A stretch of DNA of 64,000 nt from CAWCTD01 sp963798455 (lineage in GTDB: Bacteria; Acidobacteriota; Terriglobia; Bryobacterales; Bryobacteraceae). The stretch is taken from NCBI GenBank assembly GCA_963798455.1, contig CAWCTD010000004.1, positions 1,426,001-1,490,000 on the forward strand. The letters run 5' to 3'. Made by a program: the position numbers and the translations under genes. Below the pieces are notes generated by a model, which made no database searches, was not told the origin of the DNA, and worked only from the letters and a program-made list of their open reading frames with translations. The first letter of the stretch is position 1, and each line of letters begins with the position of its first letter. Below, in pieces: positions 52,549 through 60,720 of the stretch.

Positions 52549-53079
52549 TCAAAACTGCATCGTCTGCGTCGATTGGGCCGGAAACGTGAAGACGCCGAAG
52601 TTCATCCCCCTGCCCGCCCCGGGCCAGAACATGGAAATCGCGGAGCGGAACGGGTAGGTGCCCGTGATCGTGATATCCATGCCGGGCTGGTTGCTGGGGT
52701 ACTGCGGCCATTGTTGCGCCGCTGTTGACCCCGACAGGCAATTGGTCAGCGGGTGGCAGGTCACCACCGGCAGGGGGCTGTTGGACTGGGATGTCAGCGT
52801 GACGTTCAATTCCCCAGGCAGCAGCCCAACACCATCCCTGCGAATCCTCTGGGCGATGTCCCCGACCGTGATGACACAACTGTTTGGCGCCAGCTCACAA
52901 TCACGGCCGTGCACAATGGTGAACCGCGCCCCCTCCTTCACCGTGTGCGCCAGGGTGTGGTAGATCCACATTCCCCGGGAAATCTCGAATACCGAGATAA
53001 GAACGAAGATCATGGGGATGCCGACGAGGGTGAACTCGAGCAGCGTGTTGCCGCGATTCCGTCTGTTCCCCAAGGTCAT
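52549..53079 (-). CDS. tadE: TadE-like pseudopilin
   Basis: 176 residues. The N-terminus RRNRGNTLLEFTLVGIPMIF, then VLISVFEISRGMWIY, is the TadE prepilin-like segment: a basic leader, a polar break, then Glu at +5 of a hydrophobic helix. TadV would cleave it. The body is a small globular domain with two Cys pairs (CELAPNSC and CHPLTNC). It starts 5 bases before the stop region of the preceding pseudopilin gene and 8 bases from tadG, so it is tightly coupled. Confidence 0.85.
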   Translation of the reverse strand: MTLGNRRNRGNTLLEFTLVGIPMIFVLISVFEISRGMWIYHTLAHTVKEGARFTIVHGRDCELAPNSCVITVGDIAQRIRRDGVGLLPGELNVTLTSQSNSPLPVVTCHPLTNCLSGSTAAQQWPQYPSNQPGMDITITGTYPFRSAISMFWPGAGRGMNFGVFTFPAQSTQTMQF

Positions 53080-53084
53080 TTCTT

Positions 53085-53579
53085 CTACTGCTCCACAATG
53101 CGCATCTGGACTGAGCGCCTCATGTTGAACTGCTTGGCGAGGATCCCGGGTATCGGGATCATCGAGAGTGTCCGGTACGTCACGGTGACTTGAGACGCGG
53201 GGGCGCCGTCCACGCCCAAAGGCCGGCCGCTCACGCCGTCAAGCGCTTCCGCCTGCACCGTCAACGGACCCGCCGTGCAGGTACCGGTGCAGGAACCTGG
53301 ACACGACGTCCCCTGCCCCACGTTGGGCAATGTGCGCATCTCGTTCACCACGTACTGGCAGGCGCCGCGGGCGTCACTCGCCAGAGTCCCCGTCGACGCC
53401 GTATACAACGCAGCCACCCTGGCCGCGTTCTCCGTCGATATGGCGGCGTAAGCGTAGAACCCGAAATCCAGGACGCCCACAAACAAGAAGAGAATCCACG
53501 GAGCCAGCAGCGCCGTTTCGACGACTGCGTGCCCGCTGCTCCCCGCGTTTTTCGATTTCCTGCTTTGATGCTCACTCAT
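53085..53579 (-). CDS. Second TadE/TadF-like pseudopilin
   Basis: 164 residues from ATG 53579. The leader plus helix is SSGHAVVETALLAPWILF, then LFVGVLDFGFYAYAAIS, with Glu+5 as in pseudopilins. The body holds a Cys-rich loop (CPGSCTGTC) and a strand-rich C-terminus (VTVTYRTLSMIPIPGIL). It is probably the TadF counterpart that pairs with TadE. The ribosome site is weak (TGAG). The PilZ gene ends 8 bases before its start, and tadE begins 5 bases past its end. Confidence 0.8.
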   Translation of the reverse strand: MSEHQSRKSKNAGSSGHAVVETALLAPWILFLFVGVLDFGFYAYAAISTENAARVAALYTASTGTLASDARGACQYVVNEMRTLPNVGQGTSCPGSCTGTCTAGPLTVQAEALDGVSGRPLGVDGAPASQVTVTYRTLSMIPIPGILAKQFNMRRSVQMRIVEQ

Positions 53580-53587
53580 GTGCCAAC

Positions 53588-53968
53588 TCACATCAGTAAC
53601 TGCCGCGACACCGCCTCGCCGGCATCCTCGCAAGCCAGTCCTTCGCCGCGGCTCTGAAACCTCATCTTGTGTATCCGCATGGCCAGACGCGCGGCGCCTT
53701 CCTCGGACTGCGAAACCCGGACCACCGTCGTCTGGCACTGCATGCACTTGCGGCCGAAGGCGTGATTGGCGGGCAGGTCGATCTCGACGATCATGGGATC
53801 TCCGACGCACGGCCCGTCCGGCGAGCTCTCGCCCGCGGGGAGTTGGACCAGGATGTCGCCCCGGCTAATGTTCTCCGTGATGCCAGTCAATGGCTGGCTC
53901 CCGAGCCGCAACGAAGTGAGCCGGCAGGGCAGGCTGATCTCCAATCTGGCGTTGCTTCGCCTTTCCAT
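53588..53968 (-). CDS. PilZ domain protein
   Basis: 126 residues from ATG 53968; the frame is open to a TTG at 54007. It begins ERRSNARLEISLPCRL, where RRSNAR fits the RxxxR c-di-GMP-binding motif, and continues to ENISRGDILV, fitting the D/N-x-S-x-x-G motif. The rest is a PilZ beta-barrel (DPMIVEIDLP, TTVVRVSQSEEGAARLAMRI). CxxC appears in RKCMQCQTTV. It is the first gene of the tad run, so c-di-GMP probably influences pilus production or function. Start choice is uncertain because neither start has a clear Shine-Dalgarno site. Confidence 0.8.
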   Translation of the reverse strand: MERRSNARLEISLPCRLTSLRLGSQPLTGITENISRGDILVQLPAGESSPDGPCVGDPMIVEIDLPANHAFGRKCMQCQTTVVRVSQSEEGAARLAMRIHKMRFQSRGEGLACEDAGEAVSRQLLM

Positions 53969-54088
53969 CTGATGAGCCAATGTAAGGTCTTCGGGGCCAT
54001 CGTTCAAGACCGTAAATGGGTAGCATCGGGCTGTTTACTAAGGTTAGCCCCGGCGTATTTCTTTAGAATGTGACGAATAGGGGCGAGG

Positions 54089-54204
54089 GTTAACATTGCC
54101 CCCGCGCATAGTACTTCCGCGCGGATAGTCCTATACAAAATCAGGCGAATTAAGGAAATAAAGAAAAAAAACTCTGGAATTCTCTACTTATTTCGTGTTA
54201 TATT
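54089..54204. promoter_or_regulatory. AT-rich divergent control region between the tad operon and LuxR gene
   Basis: The gap 54008-54344 contains GTTAAC (54089-54094), a strikingly A-rich patch for this genome (54145-54172) and TATATT (54199-54204) as a candidate -10 for the regulator gene, with no good -35. The leader to 54345 would be about 135 bases. Promoters for the tad operon on - must also be here, but I cannot point to hexamers. Confidence 0.4.
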
Positions 54205-54344
54205 GAATGCCCTATGCGTCTGATCTTGGCCAGTGAAGCCCGCGCCCCTTGGTTTGGGAGCCGGGTTTGCCGGCTGGACGCTTGAAGGCAGGATTGAGTG
54301 TACCAGGAGCGTCGGCGCAGCCCGCTCCTGAGGGAGGGAGTGCA

Positions 54345-55082
54345 ATGACTCGCCTTTTGCTGTATACGGACGAACCTATCCTGGCCAGTGGCCTGGAGGC
54401 GGTCCTCTCGTCGGCGACGAGCTACAACCTATCGGGAATCTGTCGTACTACGCCCGCCCTGATGGAGCAGGCCAGGATAGATCGCCCCGACGTGCTCTTG
54501 CTGGATCTGACCCCGGAGTTGAGCTTCGGAGTGCTGCTGGAGATACAGCGTCAATTCCCGAATTCTCGGATTGTGCTCTGGGTCCGCTCCATATCGACCG
54601 AGCTTGCCTACCAAGCCATCGAGCATGGGGTGCGCGGCATTCTGAGGAAGACCCATCCTCCCGAAGTTCTGCTCAAATGCCTCCAAATGGTGGCCGATGG
54701 CGGTCTGTGGTTCGAAGAAGCGCTCAAAGCCAGCTTCACCACGATGCGGACGGTCTCGCTGACACGCCGCGAGAGCCAGCTTGTCAGCCTCTTGTCGCAG
54801 GGACTCAAGAACAAGGAAATCGCCGCGACGCTATTCATTTCCGAAGGGACGGTGAAGGTCTATCTTTCCCGGCTGTTCCAGAAACTGGGAGTCAAGGATC
54901 GGTTTGAGCTGGCCCTTTTCGGGTTGAAAAACATGCCTTCGGGGGAGGCGCTCATCGAGGCCCCGCAACCGCAGGCAGCTCTCCCTCAGAGGAAGAACGC
55001 CGGGCAATCCCAATGGCTGCGCTCCATTGTAATGGAGAAGCCTCAGGTGAGGGCGCGCGGCGTGGGAGGTCTGATCGAGTAA
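54345..55082 (+). CDS. LuxR/NarL-type response regulator
   Basis: 245 residues from ATG 54345, behind AGGGAGGGAG; an upstream in-frame extension to 54249 is unsupported. The receiver domain spans 1-120, with acid pair D9/E10, phospho-acceptor D54 in LLLDLTP and Lys in RGILRKTHPPE. The LuxR HTH runs from about 145 to 205: LTRRESQLVSLLSQGLKNKEIAATLFISEGTVKVYLSRLF (in parts). The C-terminal 40 residues are a non-conserved tail. No histidine kinase gene is adjacent. It diverges from the tad operon and is a natural candidate for its regulator. Confidence 0.87.
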   Translation: MTRLLLYTDEPILASGLEAVLSSATSYNLSGICRTTPALMEQARIDRPDVLLLDLTPELSFGVLLEIQRQFPNSRIVLWVRSISTELAYQAIEHGVRGILRKTHPPEVLLKCLQMVADGGLWFEEALKASFTTMRTVSLTRRESQLVSLLSQGLKNKEIAATLFISEGTVKVYLSRLFQKLGVKDRFELALFGLKNMPSGEALIEAPQPQAALPQRKNAGQSQWLRSIVMEKPQVRARGVGGLIE

Positions 55083-55130
55083 CAGGCGGCGGGACGCGGC
55101 CGCGCGTCCGCCGGAGACGGGGAGAGCGGG

Positions 55131-56678
55131 ATGCAGCCGATGCCGTTGCTGGAACTGGACAGCGAGATCATTGCCGGGGTCGAGCCTTGGGACGACTGCC
55201 CTGAACTGCAGCTCTATTGGCCTGCGCTGTTGCCCAGGCGGCGTTACTGGCGCAGTTTCATCGCCTCACTGTGCCTGCATTGTGTTCTTATCTTCGGGCT
55301 GCCCCCGCTCATCGATCTGCTTCCCGAAAGCGATGCCGAGGCATCCAAGCGGCTCATGCGGGCCATGCGGTCGCTCGAGATTCGCATTCCGGACCGCCTC
55401 TACCTCCCGCCTCCTCCTAAAGCGGAGGAGCCCCGGCCGGCGCCGAAGCCGCGGCCGGCGCCCATGGAACTGGCGAAAGCGGACCTCCCCCCGGTTGCCA
55501 AGCCCGCGCAGCAGTCCCTGCGCCTTCCCCCCAGGCAGTTCCAGCCTCCCCGCAGCGTGCGGAGGGTCGATGCGGACCTAACCTTGATCCAGTCGCACCT
55601 CCCGCCCGATCTGCCTCTGGCAGCCCAGGCGAAACTTCCGCAACTGGTCCTGTTATCGGGCCCCGCCCTGCCCAGGCCGGCGCCGAAACGCTTCGTGGAG
55701 CCCGGCAGGAGCGCGGACCCGGCCGTGGCTCCGAGACTGGATACCCCGCCACAACTGGCGTCACCGAACCAGGCCAATCCGGACTTGCGGATTGACAGCA
55801 TGCTCGCGGGCCCCCAAACGGCCCTCCTCCGTCTGCCCAGGCCGAATGTCCCGATCAGGAAGTTTCAGGCTCCCTCTCCTCTTCCTACCGGCCGCGGGGC
55901 GTCGGTCAGCCCGACCTTAGGCGAGCCGGTCAATATCCTGGCATTCTCCAGTGATCCCGCCCCCCTCGAGGAGCGGGTCACTGTTCCTCTGGGAAACCAG
56001 ATCGGCCGCCTGCCGGCCCTCCCCGCCTATGAGGACCCGGCCTCGGCAGGGACGGGCGCCAAAGGGCCCGGCGGCGGCAGGCCGTCATCCGGCTCGGGTT
56101 CTGGCGCCTCGGGGACTGGCCTCGCCGGACGGGGAGAACTGGCCGAATTCGCCAGGGCGCTGGCCGCCTTGCCGGAGCGTTACGCCACACCGATCAAGAT
56201 GGAGCATCCGGCCAACGCCGTCTTCGACGTGGTCGTGGTGCAGTCGGCCGCCGATCCGTCATTCGCGGAGAGCGCCGGCGTGTTGAGCGGGCAACCCGTG
56301 TACACCGTCTACTTGCAGGTTGGCGCGCCTAGAGCCTGGGTCTTGCAGTACTGTGTTCCAAGAGAGGCAGCTTCCGCTCCCCAGGTGGTGGGGGGCGCCG
56401 TCAACATCGGCAGCCCGTCACCTCTCAAGGCGCCCCTCCCGCTGGTGACGCTTCTGCCGCCGGCCACGATGCTGCCGAGATCCGGCTACATCATCGTTCA
56501 CGGCTCCCTGGACGTGCAGGGCCAGTTTAAGGACCTTGTGGTCATGCGCGCCCCCAACGCCGCGACGAAAGAGCGGATCATTCCGGAATTGGTTAAGTGG
56601 CACTTCCGGCCGGCAGTCCGCGACGGCGCCCCCATAGCCGTCGAGATCCTTCTGGCCATCCCGCCGCAGGACGTGTAG
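55131..56678 (+). CDS. TonB-like energy-transducing protein, Pro-rich
   Basis: 515 residues. The N-terminal 40 residues are cytoplasmic, then a single span (SFIASLCLHCVLIFGLPPLIDLL). A long Pro/Ala/Arg-rich linker covers about 85-330. The TonB-C-like end is LVKWHFRPAVRDGAPIAVEILLAIP. TonB links proton motive force to outer-membrane receptors, and the TonB-dependent receptors in this window need such partners. The His in the span (CLHCV) matches the functional His of TonB. It is 48 bases downstream of the response-regulator gene with its own GGGGAG site, and convergent with the 56699 gene. Confidence 0.78.
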   Translation: MQPMPLLELDSEIIAGVEPWDDCPELQLYWPALLPRRRYWRSFIASLCLHCVLIFGLPPLIDLLPESDAEASKRLMRAMRSLEIRIPDRLYLPPPPKAEEPRPAPKPRPAPMELAKADLPPVAKPAQQSLRLPPRQFQPPRSVRRVDADLTLIQSHLPPDLPLAAQAKLPQLVLLSGPALPRPAPKRFVEPGRSADPAVAPRLDTPPQLASPNQANPDLRIDSMLAGPQTALLRLPRPNVPIRKFQAPSPLPTGRGASVSPTLGEPVNILAFSSDPAPLEERVTVPLGNQIGRLPALPAYEDPASAGTGAKGPGGGRPSSGSGSGASGTGLAGRGELAEFARALAALPERYATPIKMEHPANAVFDVVVVQSAADPSFAESAGVLSGQPVYTVYLQVGAPRAWVLQYCVPREAASAPQVVGGAVNIGSPSPLKAPLPLVTLLPPATMLPRSGYIIVHGSLDVQGQFKDLVVMRAPNAATKERIIPELVKWHFRPAVRDGAPIAVEILLAIPPQDV

Positions 56679-56698
56679 GGGTAGGGCATGCCCGGCCC

Positions 56699-57199
56699 CT
56701 ACTTCGCGGGCCGTTCCACGATTTCCGAGACGCCTCCGTCAACTTCCACCACGCGGATCGTGAGGTTCCCGCGCGCCTTCACCTGCGCCTCGGGGATCTC
56801 AAAACGCACCCCGATCATGCGGTCGATGGTCTGATGCGGCTGGATCCGCGTTCGGGGCGTGAGCGACTGGTTGTACTTCTGTCCCAACAAAGGGTAGTAC
56901 TCGAACAGGCGGGCGGCGTCCACGTCGGAGATCGTGCTCCCCTCCACCAGATAGCCCTGGCCGTCAACCACCGACACATCGACGGAGCGCACCATCCATA
57001 CATAGTCGGCGACGTTTGTCACCCGAAAGTCGATGAGGGCCACTGAGCTGTGCTCGTCCGTCGCGAGCGTCCGGACCTTGAGGATCACCCCCTTCAGTTC
57101 CATGTGGGCGCCCCGTTGGATATAGAACATCCACGCCACCACCGCCGCCACCACGGCGACGCCGACCAGCACGTAGATAAGCAATCGGGTTCGCAGCAT
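56699..57199 (-). CDS. Membrane-anchored hypothetical protein
   Basis: 166 residues from ATG 57199. One N-terminal span (LLIYVLVGVAVVAAVVAWMFYI), then an all-beta extracytoplasmic domain (SVALIDFRVTNVADYVWMV, SVDVSVVDGQGYLVEG, then NLTIRVVEVDGGVSEIVERP). The topology and the pattern of a fibronectin-like sandwich with conserved DFRVTN recall DUF4352/LEA-like domains. I cannot assign a function. It begins 17 bases after the transporter gene ends, same strand, so the two may be co-expressed. Confidence 0.7.
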   Translation of the reverse strand: MLRTRLLIYVLVGVAVVAAVVAWMFYIQRGAHMELKGVILKVRTLATDEHSSVALIDFRVTNVADYVWMVRSVDVSVVDGQGYLVEGSTISDVDAARLFEYYPLLGQKYNQSLTPRTRIQPHQTIDRMIGVRFEIPEAQVKARGNLTIRVVEVDGGVSEIVERPAK

Positions 57200-57216
57200 G
57201 GATGTTCCGCCGGGTT

Positions 57217-58392
57217 TCAATCGCCGAGCAACCTCCCATAAGGCTGCAAGCTGCTCACGTTGTCGCAAACCGCTTTGATCGCCGCGGTGAGTGGAATCGC
57301 CAGGATCAGGCCGACGGCGCCCCAAAGGACGCCCCACAGCATGAGCGCCACCGTCACCACCAGGGGGTTCAGGTGCACTCTGGCGCCGACGACCTTGGGA
57401 TAGAGAAGATTCAGAGCAACCAGGTGCAACACCGCCACGGTGCTCCCCACCAGCAGGTAGGGTGGCATGGTCTTGAAGATGGGCAAGGCGGCTAGCAACG
57501 GAGGGAGGACAGCCAACGGCAAGCCGATGTAGGGAATCAGGCTCAGGAAGCCGCTGAGCGGACCGATCAGCAGAGGATAGGGCAGCCGGAAGACCCAAAA
57601 GAGCAGGGAGCTCAACGCGGCGAGCAGCATGCCGAGCGCGAAGTTGCCGACCACGAAACCGCGCACCATGGCCGCGATCCCCTCCAGGCTGTTGCCGGCC
57701 ACAAGCCGGGCCTGGCCTTCGAACAGTTGCAGGAATGCTTTGTGGAAGTGGTCGCGCCAGCTCAGCATGAAGTACACCAGGAAGGGCACAAACGACGCCA
57801 TGAGCAGAATGTTGTACACCGAACCGAGGTGTGCGTAAAGGTAGCTCACAAGAGGTGTCCGCTCCTGAAGAATACGCACTTCTTGAACCGGCGGCGGCAG
57901 GATGGGGGCGGGCGGTTCAGCCGAGCGCCTTCGCGGCGCCGTCCGGGAAGGAGCCGGCGCTTCCTGTGCGGGAGCCTGCGCCTGCTTCTCCCTGTCCTGT
58001 ATCCGTCTGGGCACAAGAAGGCGGTAGGTCGTCTGTTCCATGTCCTCTACCCGGAGCGCGACCGCATCGACCAGTTCCGTGATCCTGGTGCTGTAGGCCG
58101 GCAGGTCACGGTACAGACTGACGACCTGCGCATAGAAGCCGAGTCCCACCAGGTACAAGGCCAGCAGCGCCACCACGCAAACCACAAAACTCGCCACCGA
58201 TCGCGGAAGGCGCGCGCGCCGCAGTAGCACGACAAACGGTTCCAGAATGAACGCGATCACCCCCGCTGTTATAAGCGTCACAAAGAAGAGCTGCCCGAAA
58301 TACAGAAGCGCGCTGGCGGCAGCCATCGCCAGAACGATGGCGGTGGGGCTTTTGGGCTTTAGCGTTCGCAAGGACTCGACGACAAGGGGCAC
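57217..58392 (-). CDS. AI-2E family transporter (PerM-like)
   Basis: 391 residues from GTG 58392, behind GGTGAG. Paired N-terminal spans (ALLYFGQLFFVTLITAGVIAFIL, then VASFVVCVVALLALYLVGLGFY), a cytoplasmic insert of about 100 residues with a Pro/Ala/Arg-rich stretch (residues 135-175), and C-terminal spans with FLSLIPYIGLPLAVLPPLLAALPIF and PKVVGARVHLNPLVVTVALMLWG. The family (TqsA, YdiK, PerM) includes exporters and sodium/proton antiporters; the substrate is unknown. Confidence 0.87.
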   Translation of the reverse strand: MPLVVESLRTLKPKSPTAIVLAMAAASALLYFGQLFFVTLITAGVIAFILEPFVVLLRRARLPRSVASFVVCVVALLALYLVGLGFYAQVVSLYRDLPAYSTRITELVDAVALRVEDMEQTTYRLLVPRRIQDREKQAQAPAQEAPAPSRTAPRRRSAEPPAPILPPPVQEVRILQERTPLVSYLYAHLGSVYNILLMASFVPFLVYFMLSWRDHFHKAFLQLFEGQARLVAGNSLEGIAAMVRGFVVGNFALGMLLAALSSLLFWVFRLPYPLLIGPLSGFLSLIPYIGLPLAVLPPLLAALPIFKTMPPYLLVGSTVAVLHLVALNLLYPKVVGARVHLNPLVVTVALMLWGVLWGAVGLILAIPLTAAIKAVCDNVSSLQPYGRLLGD

Positions 58393-58443
58393 GAGAGACT
58401 CACCCGGCTGACCGGCTAAGTGCTACTCTAACATGACTGCCCC

Positions 58444-58449
58444 TATAAT
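58444..58449 (+). promoter_or_regulatory. -10 box TATAAT of ruvX, near-leaderless start
   Basis: Perfect TATAAT ends 12 bases before the GTG start (58462), predicting a leader of about 6 bases. No Shine-Dalgarno sequence and no clear -35. Confidence 0.5.
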
Positions 58450-58461
58450 GAAATCGACACG

Positions 58462-58920
58462 GTGATTCATTCTGTCCAGGGCAGGATTCTCGCGCTGGAT
58501 CTCGGCAAGCGCCGGATCGGCCTGGCGCTCAGCGACGAACTCCGCCTGACCGCCCAAGGCCTCCCCACCTTGGAGCGGACCAACATCCGCGAGGACCTTG
58601 CCAAATTGTTAAAAGTAACCGCCGAACGAGGGGTCACGTTGATCCTCATTGGCAACCCCATGCACATGAGCGGCGCCGAAGGAGCGCAATCCGCCTGGGT
58701 CCGCCAGTTCGCCGAAAAGCTGGGAACTCGTTCCGGCCTTTCCGTTCAGCTTTGGGATGAGCGGCTAACGACGGTGGAGGCCGAACGCGTGCTCCGGGAG
58801 AGCGGAATTGGCCGGGAAAAGCGCAGGCGCGCGGTCGACCGGCTGGCCGCCGTGATCCTTCTCGAGAGCTATCTCGAGTTCCTCGCCGCCGCCCATGGGC
58901 CGGAGGTTCAGGCTGGATGA
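58462..58920 (+). CDS. ruvX: Putative pre-16S rRNA nuclease / Holliday-junction resolvase-like RuvX (YqgF)
   Basis: 152 residues from GTG 58462. RNase H-like fold: RILALDLGKRRIGLALSD at 8-25 with the catalytic Asp, LILIGNPMHMSGAEG in place of the usual GLPxxxDG, QLWDERLTTVEAERVL, and the final VDRLAAVILLESYL containing the third acid. YqgF matures the 5' end of 16S rRNA in E. coli. The GNPMHMSG variant is common in this phylum. It overlaps mltG by ATGA, a frequent pairing in bacteria. Confidence 0.9.
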   Translation: MIHSVQGRILALDLGKRRIGLALSDELRLTAQGLPTLERTNIREDLAKLLKVTAERGVTLILIGNPMHMSGAEGAQSAWVRQFAEKLGTRSGLSVQLWDERLTTVEAERVLRESGIGREKRRRAVDRLAAVILLESYLEFLAAAHGPEVQAG

Positions 58921-59957
58921 GGCGGACCCGGTTGGTCCTGGCGCTGGCCGTGCTTGCTCTGGCCGGGGCGGCGATCTCGCTTCGTTTGCCCTACCGGGGC
59001 TTTGGCGGGGAGTGTTTCGTGGACATCCCCAGAGGCACGGGTAGTGCGGCTGTGGCCCGCCTCCTGGCCGACTCGGGCGTGATGCGCTACCGGTGGCAGT
59101 TTCTATTCGTGCGTGCTCTCCGCCCGCGCGCCAGGATCCAGGCTGGAGAGTACTCGTTCCGCGTTGCGGGCAGCCCCTGGCAAGTGTTTGACCGCCTGGT
59201 CAGGGGCGACGTCTTCTTCTATCGACTGACCGTGCCCGAGGGCCAGAATATGTTCGAAATCGCGGGGTCGTTGGACCAGCTCGGGGTGGTTAGCGGGGGG
59301 GAGTTTCTGGAAGCCGCCCGCGACCCCTCGTCCATCCGCGACCTGGCGCCGGCGGCGCAGACGCTGGAGGGGTATTTGTTCCCCGACAGCTACCGGATCA
59401 CCCGGCACACCACGGCCGCAGAGCTTTGCGCCCAGATGACCGAAAGGTTTCGGCGCGCCTGGGCCGAGGCTGGCGGGTCCGGGCCCGTCCATCCCGTCGT
59501 GACGCTCGCTTCCCTCATTGAAAAGGAGACGGCGCGCCCCGAGGAACGCCCGTTGGTCGCTTCGGTGTTTCGGAACCGCCTGGCCATAGGCATGCCCTTC
59601 GATTGCGACCCGACCGCAATTTACGCGGCTCTGCTCGAAGGCCGTTACCGGGGTGAGATCTACCGCTCGGACCTTGAGAGCAAGAACCGTTACAACACCT
59701 ACCAGTACGCAGGACTCCCGCCGGGGCCGATCGCCAACCCCGGCCTCGCCGCCCTGGAGGCCGCTCTGCATCCGGCCGAGACACGCTACCTGTACTTTGT
59801 CGCCCGGCCCGACGGCTCGGGCGCCCATGTGTTTTCCGAGCACCTGGAGGCGCACCAGCGCGCCGTCAGTAAGTACCGCCGTGGGAACCATAAAGCAGAC
59901 CAAGCGCGCGCTTCTAAGCCAGCATCTCGCCCAGACGCGTCCCGAGCGTCTCACTGA
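58917..59957 (+). CDS. mltG: Endolytic murein transglycosylase MltG
   Basis: 346 residues. N-terminal membrane anchor (LVLALAVLALAGAAISL), then a LysM-like region and the YceG catalytic domain: LTVPEGQNMFEIAG, TLEGYLFPDSYRI, LASLIEKETARPEERP with catalytic Glu at about 202, VFRNRLAIGMPFDCDPTAIYA, YNTYQYAGLPPGPIANPG and VFSEHLEAHQRAV. It cuts nascent glycan strands and so sets their length. ATG overlaps the ruvX stop. Its 3' end overlaps the next gene by 77 bases, and its last 25 residues (Lys/Arg/Ala/Ser-rich) are not part of the domain. Confidence 0.93.
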   Translation: MRRTRLVLALAVLALAGAAISLRLPYRGFGGECFVDIPRGTGSAAVARLLADSGVMRYRWQFLFVRALRPRARIQAGEYSFRVAGSPWQVFDRLVRGDVFFYRLTVPEGQNMFEIAGSLDQLGVVSGGEFLEAARDPSSIRDLAPAAQTLEGYLFPDSYRITRHTTAAELCAQMTERFRRAWAEAGGSGPVHPVVTLASLIEKETARPEERPLVASVFRNRLAIGMPFDCDPTAIYAALLEGRYRGEIYRSDLESKNRYNTYQYAGLPPGPIANPGLAALEAALHPAETRYLYFVARPDGSGAHVFSEHLEAHQRAVSKYRRGNHKADQARASKPASRPDASRASH

Positions 59958-60354
59958 GGCTGATTTCAACCTGCTGCGGCAGCGGCTCGCACCGGTCTCG
60001 GAGGCTTACCTCCGCAATCTCGTGCGTTCTTGTGGGTTGCCCCTGGACCCCATAGTGGAAGGCGTCCGTCAGGACTCATTCCAGGAACTGGGACGCACGC
60101 TGCTGGCCCTCGCCCAGGAGTATCAGAATGCCATCGACGCCGGCGACCAGGAGCGCGCCGGCCGTTGCCGCAGCGCCGTGCTGACCGGCAAGGATCATGC
60201 CCGGCTGGCGGCTCGCCGTCCCAGTGCTTCCTCAGAGAGCAAGGCGCAGAAGGAGGAGATGGCCTCCTGGATGCTGGTCTGGCTTGAGAACCCCGCCATC
60301 TTTTCTGCCTGGCTGGCCCTCCGAAAGAGGGCCGCGCGCGGTTCGCGCGGGTAG
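59881..60354 (+). CDS. Hypothetical helical protein overlapping mltG
   Basis: 157 residues from GTG 59881, 77 bases inside mltG in another frame. It reads TKRALLSQHLAQTRPERLTEADFNLLRQRLAP and on through EELGRTLLALAQEYQNAIDAGD-like helices to ENPAIFSAWLALRKRAARG (segments paraphrased by position 5-37, 65-95, 130-155). It has no signal peptide, membrane span or recognised motif. Codon use beyond the mltG stop is typical of the neighbours (high G/C at third positions), which supports a gene. A start after the mltG stop is not available until well into the helical region. Confidence 0.65.
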   Translation: MGTIKQTKRALLSQHLAQTRPERLTEADFNLLRQRLAPVSEAYLRNLVRSCGLPLDPIVEGVRQDSFQELGRTLLALAQEYQNAIDAGDQERAGRCRSAVLTGKDHARLAARRPSASSESKAQKEEMASWMLVWLENPAIFSAWLALRKRAARGSRG

Positions 60355-60358
60355 GCGC

Positions 60359-60387
60359 TTGCCCCTCCTCGTCCGCCCGTCTATACT
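60359..60387 (+). promoter_or_regulatory. Promoter TTGCCC - 17 bp - TATACT
   Basis: TATACT (60382-60387) with TTGCCC (60359-60364, 4 of 6) at the ideal 17-base spacing, 20 bases before ATG 60407. Confidence 0.6.
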
Positions 60388-60406
60388 ACGTGTTTTCGGG
60401 GGCTGT

Positions 60407-60691
60407 ATGCCGAGAGAGGCCATAGCGGAGCGGAGGGTGGAGCCCGATCTCGCCACGCCTCAACGGGAGGCCGCCATGTTCTACGGGCTGTTTCTACGCG
60501 GCCACCCGGTGGATACACTGCGGAGGGACATCGACGTGCCGCGGCCCGTGCTCGAGAAGTGGATGCGCGCCCAGCGCTATGAGCCTTCTTTCCGAGATGC
60601 CTTGCGGCGGATCTACAGCTACCGCAAGACGGTGCTGGCGATCTTCGACGAGCTGGTTCTGCACGAACGAACCCACTTCAGGCTGCAATAG
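60407..60691 (+). CDS. Small hypothetical protein, possibly HTH-like
   Basis: 94 residues from ATG 60407. REAAMFYGLFLRGHPVDTLRRDIDVP, then RPVLEKWMRAQ, has the look of a helix-turn-helix of the transposase or terminase type (recognition helix VPRPVLEKWMR). SYRKTVLAIFDELVLHERTHFRLQ follows. There is no strong ribosome site, but a good promoter lies just upstream. I have seen no named family. It may bind DNA, which is an inference from the predicted fold only. Confidence 0.6.
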   Translation: MPREAIAERRVEPDLATPQREAAMFYGLFLRGHPVDTLRRDIDVPRPVLEKWMRAQRYEPSFRDALRRIYSYRKTVLAIFDELVLHERTHFRLQ

Positions 60692-60694
60692 CAA

Positions 60695-60715
60695 TTCTCG
60701 CCAATCGGGCGAGAA
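60695..60715 (+). terminator. Stem-loop after the small hypothetical gene
   Basis: Perfect 8-bp stem (60695-60702 with 60708-60715, 5-base loop) starting 4 bases past the stop codon, with no T-tract. It overlaps the likely -35 of the next promoter, so it could end transcription and also affect initiation. Confidence 0.4.
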
Positions 60716-60720
60716 CGTCC

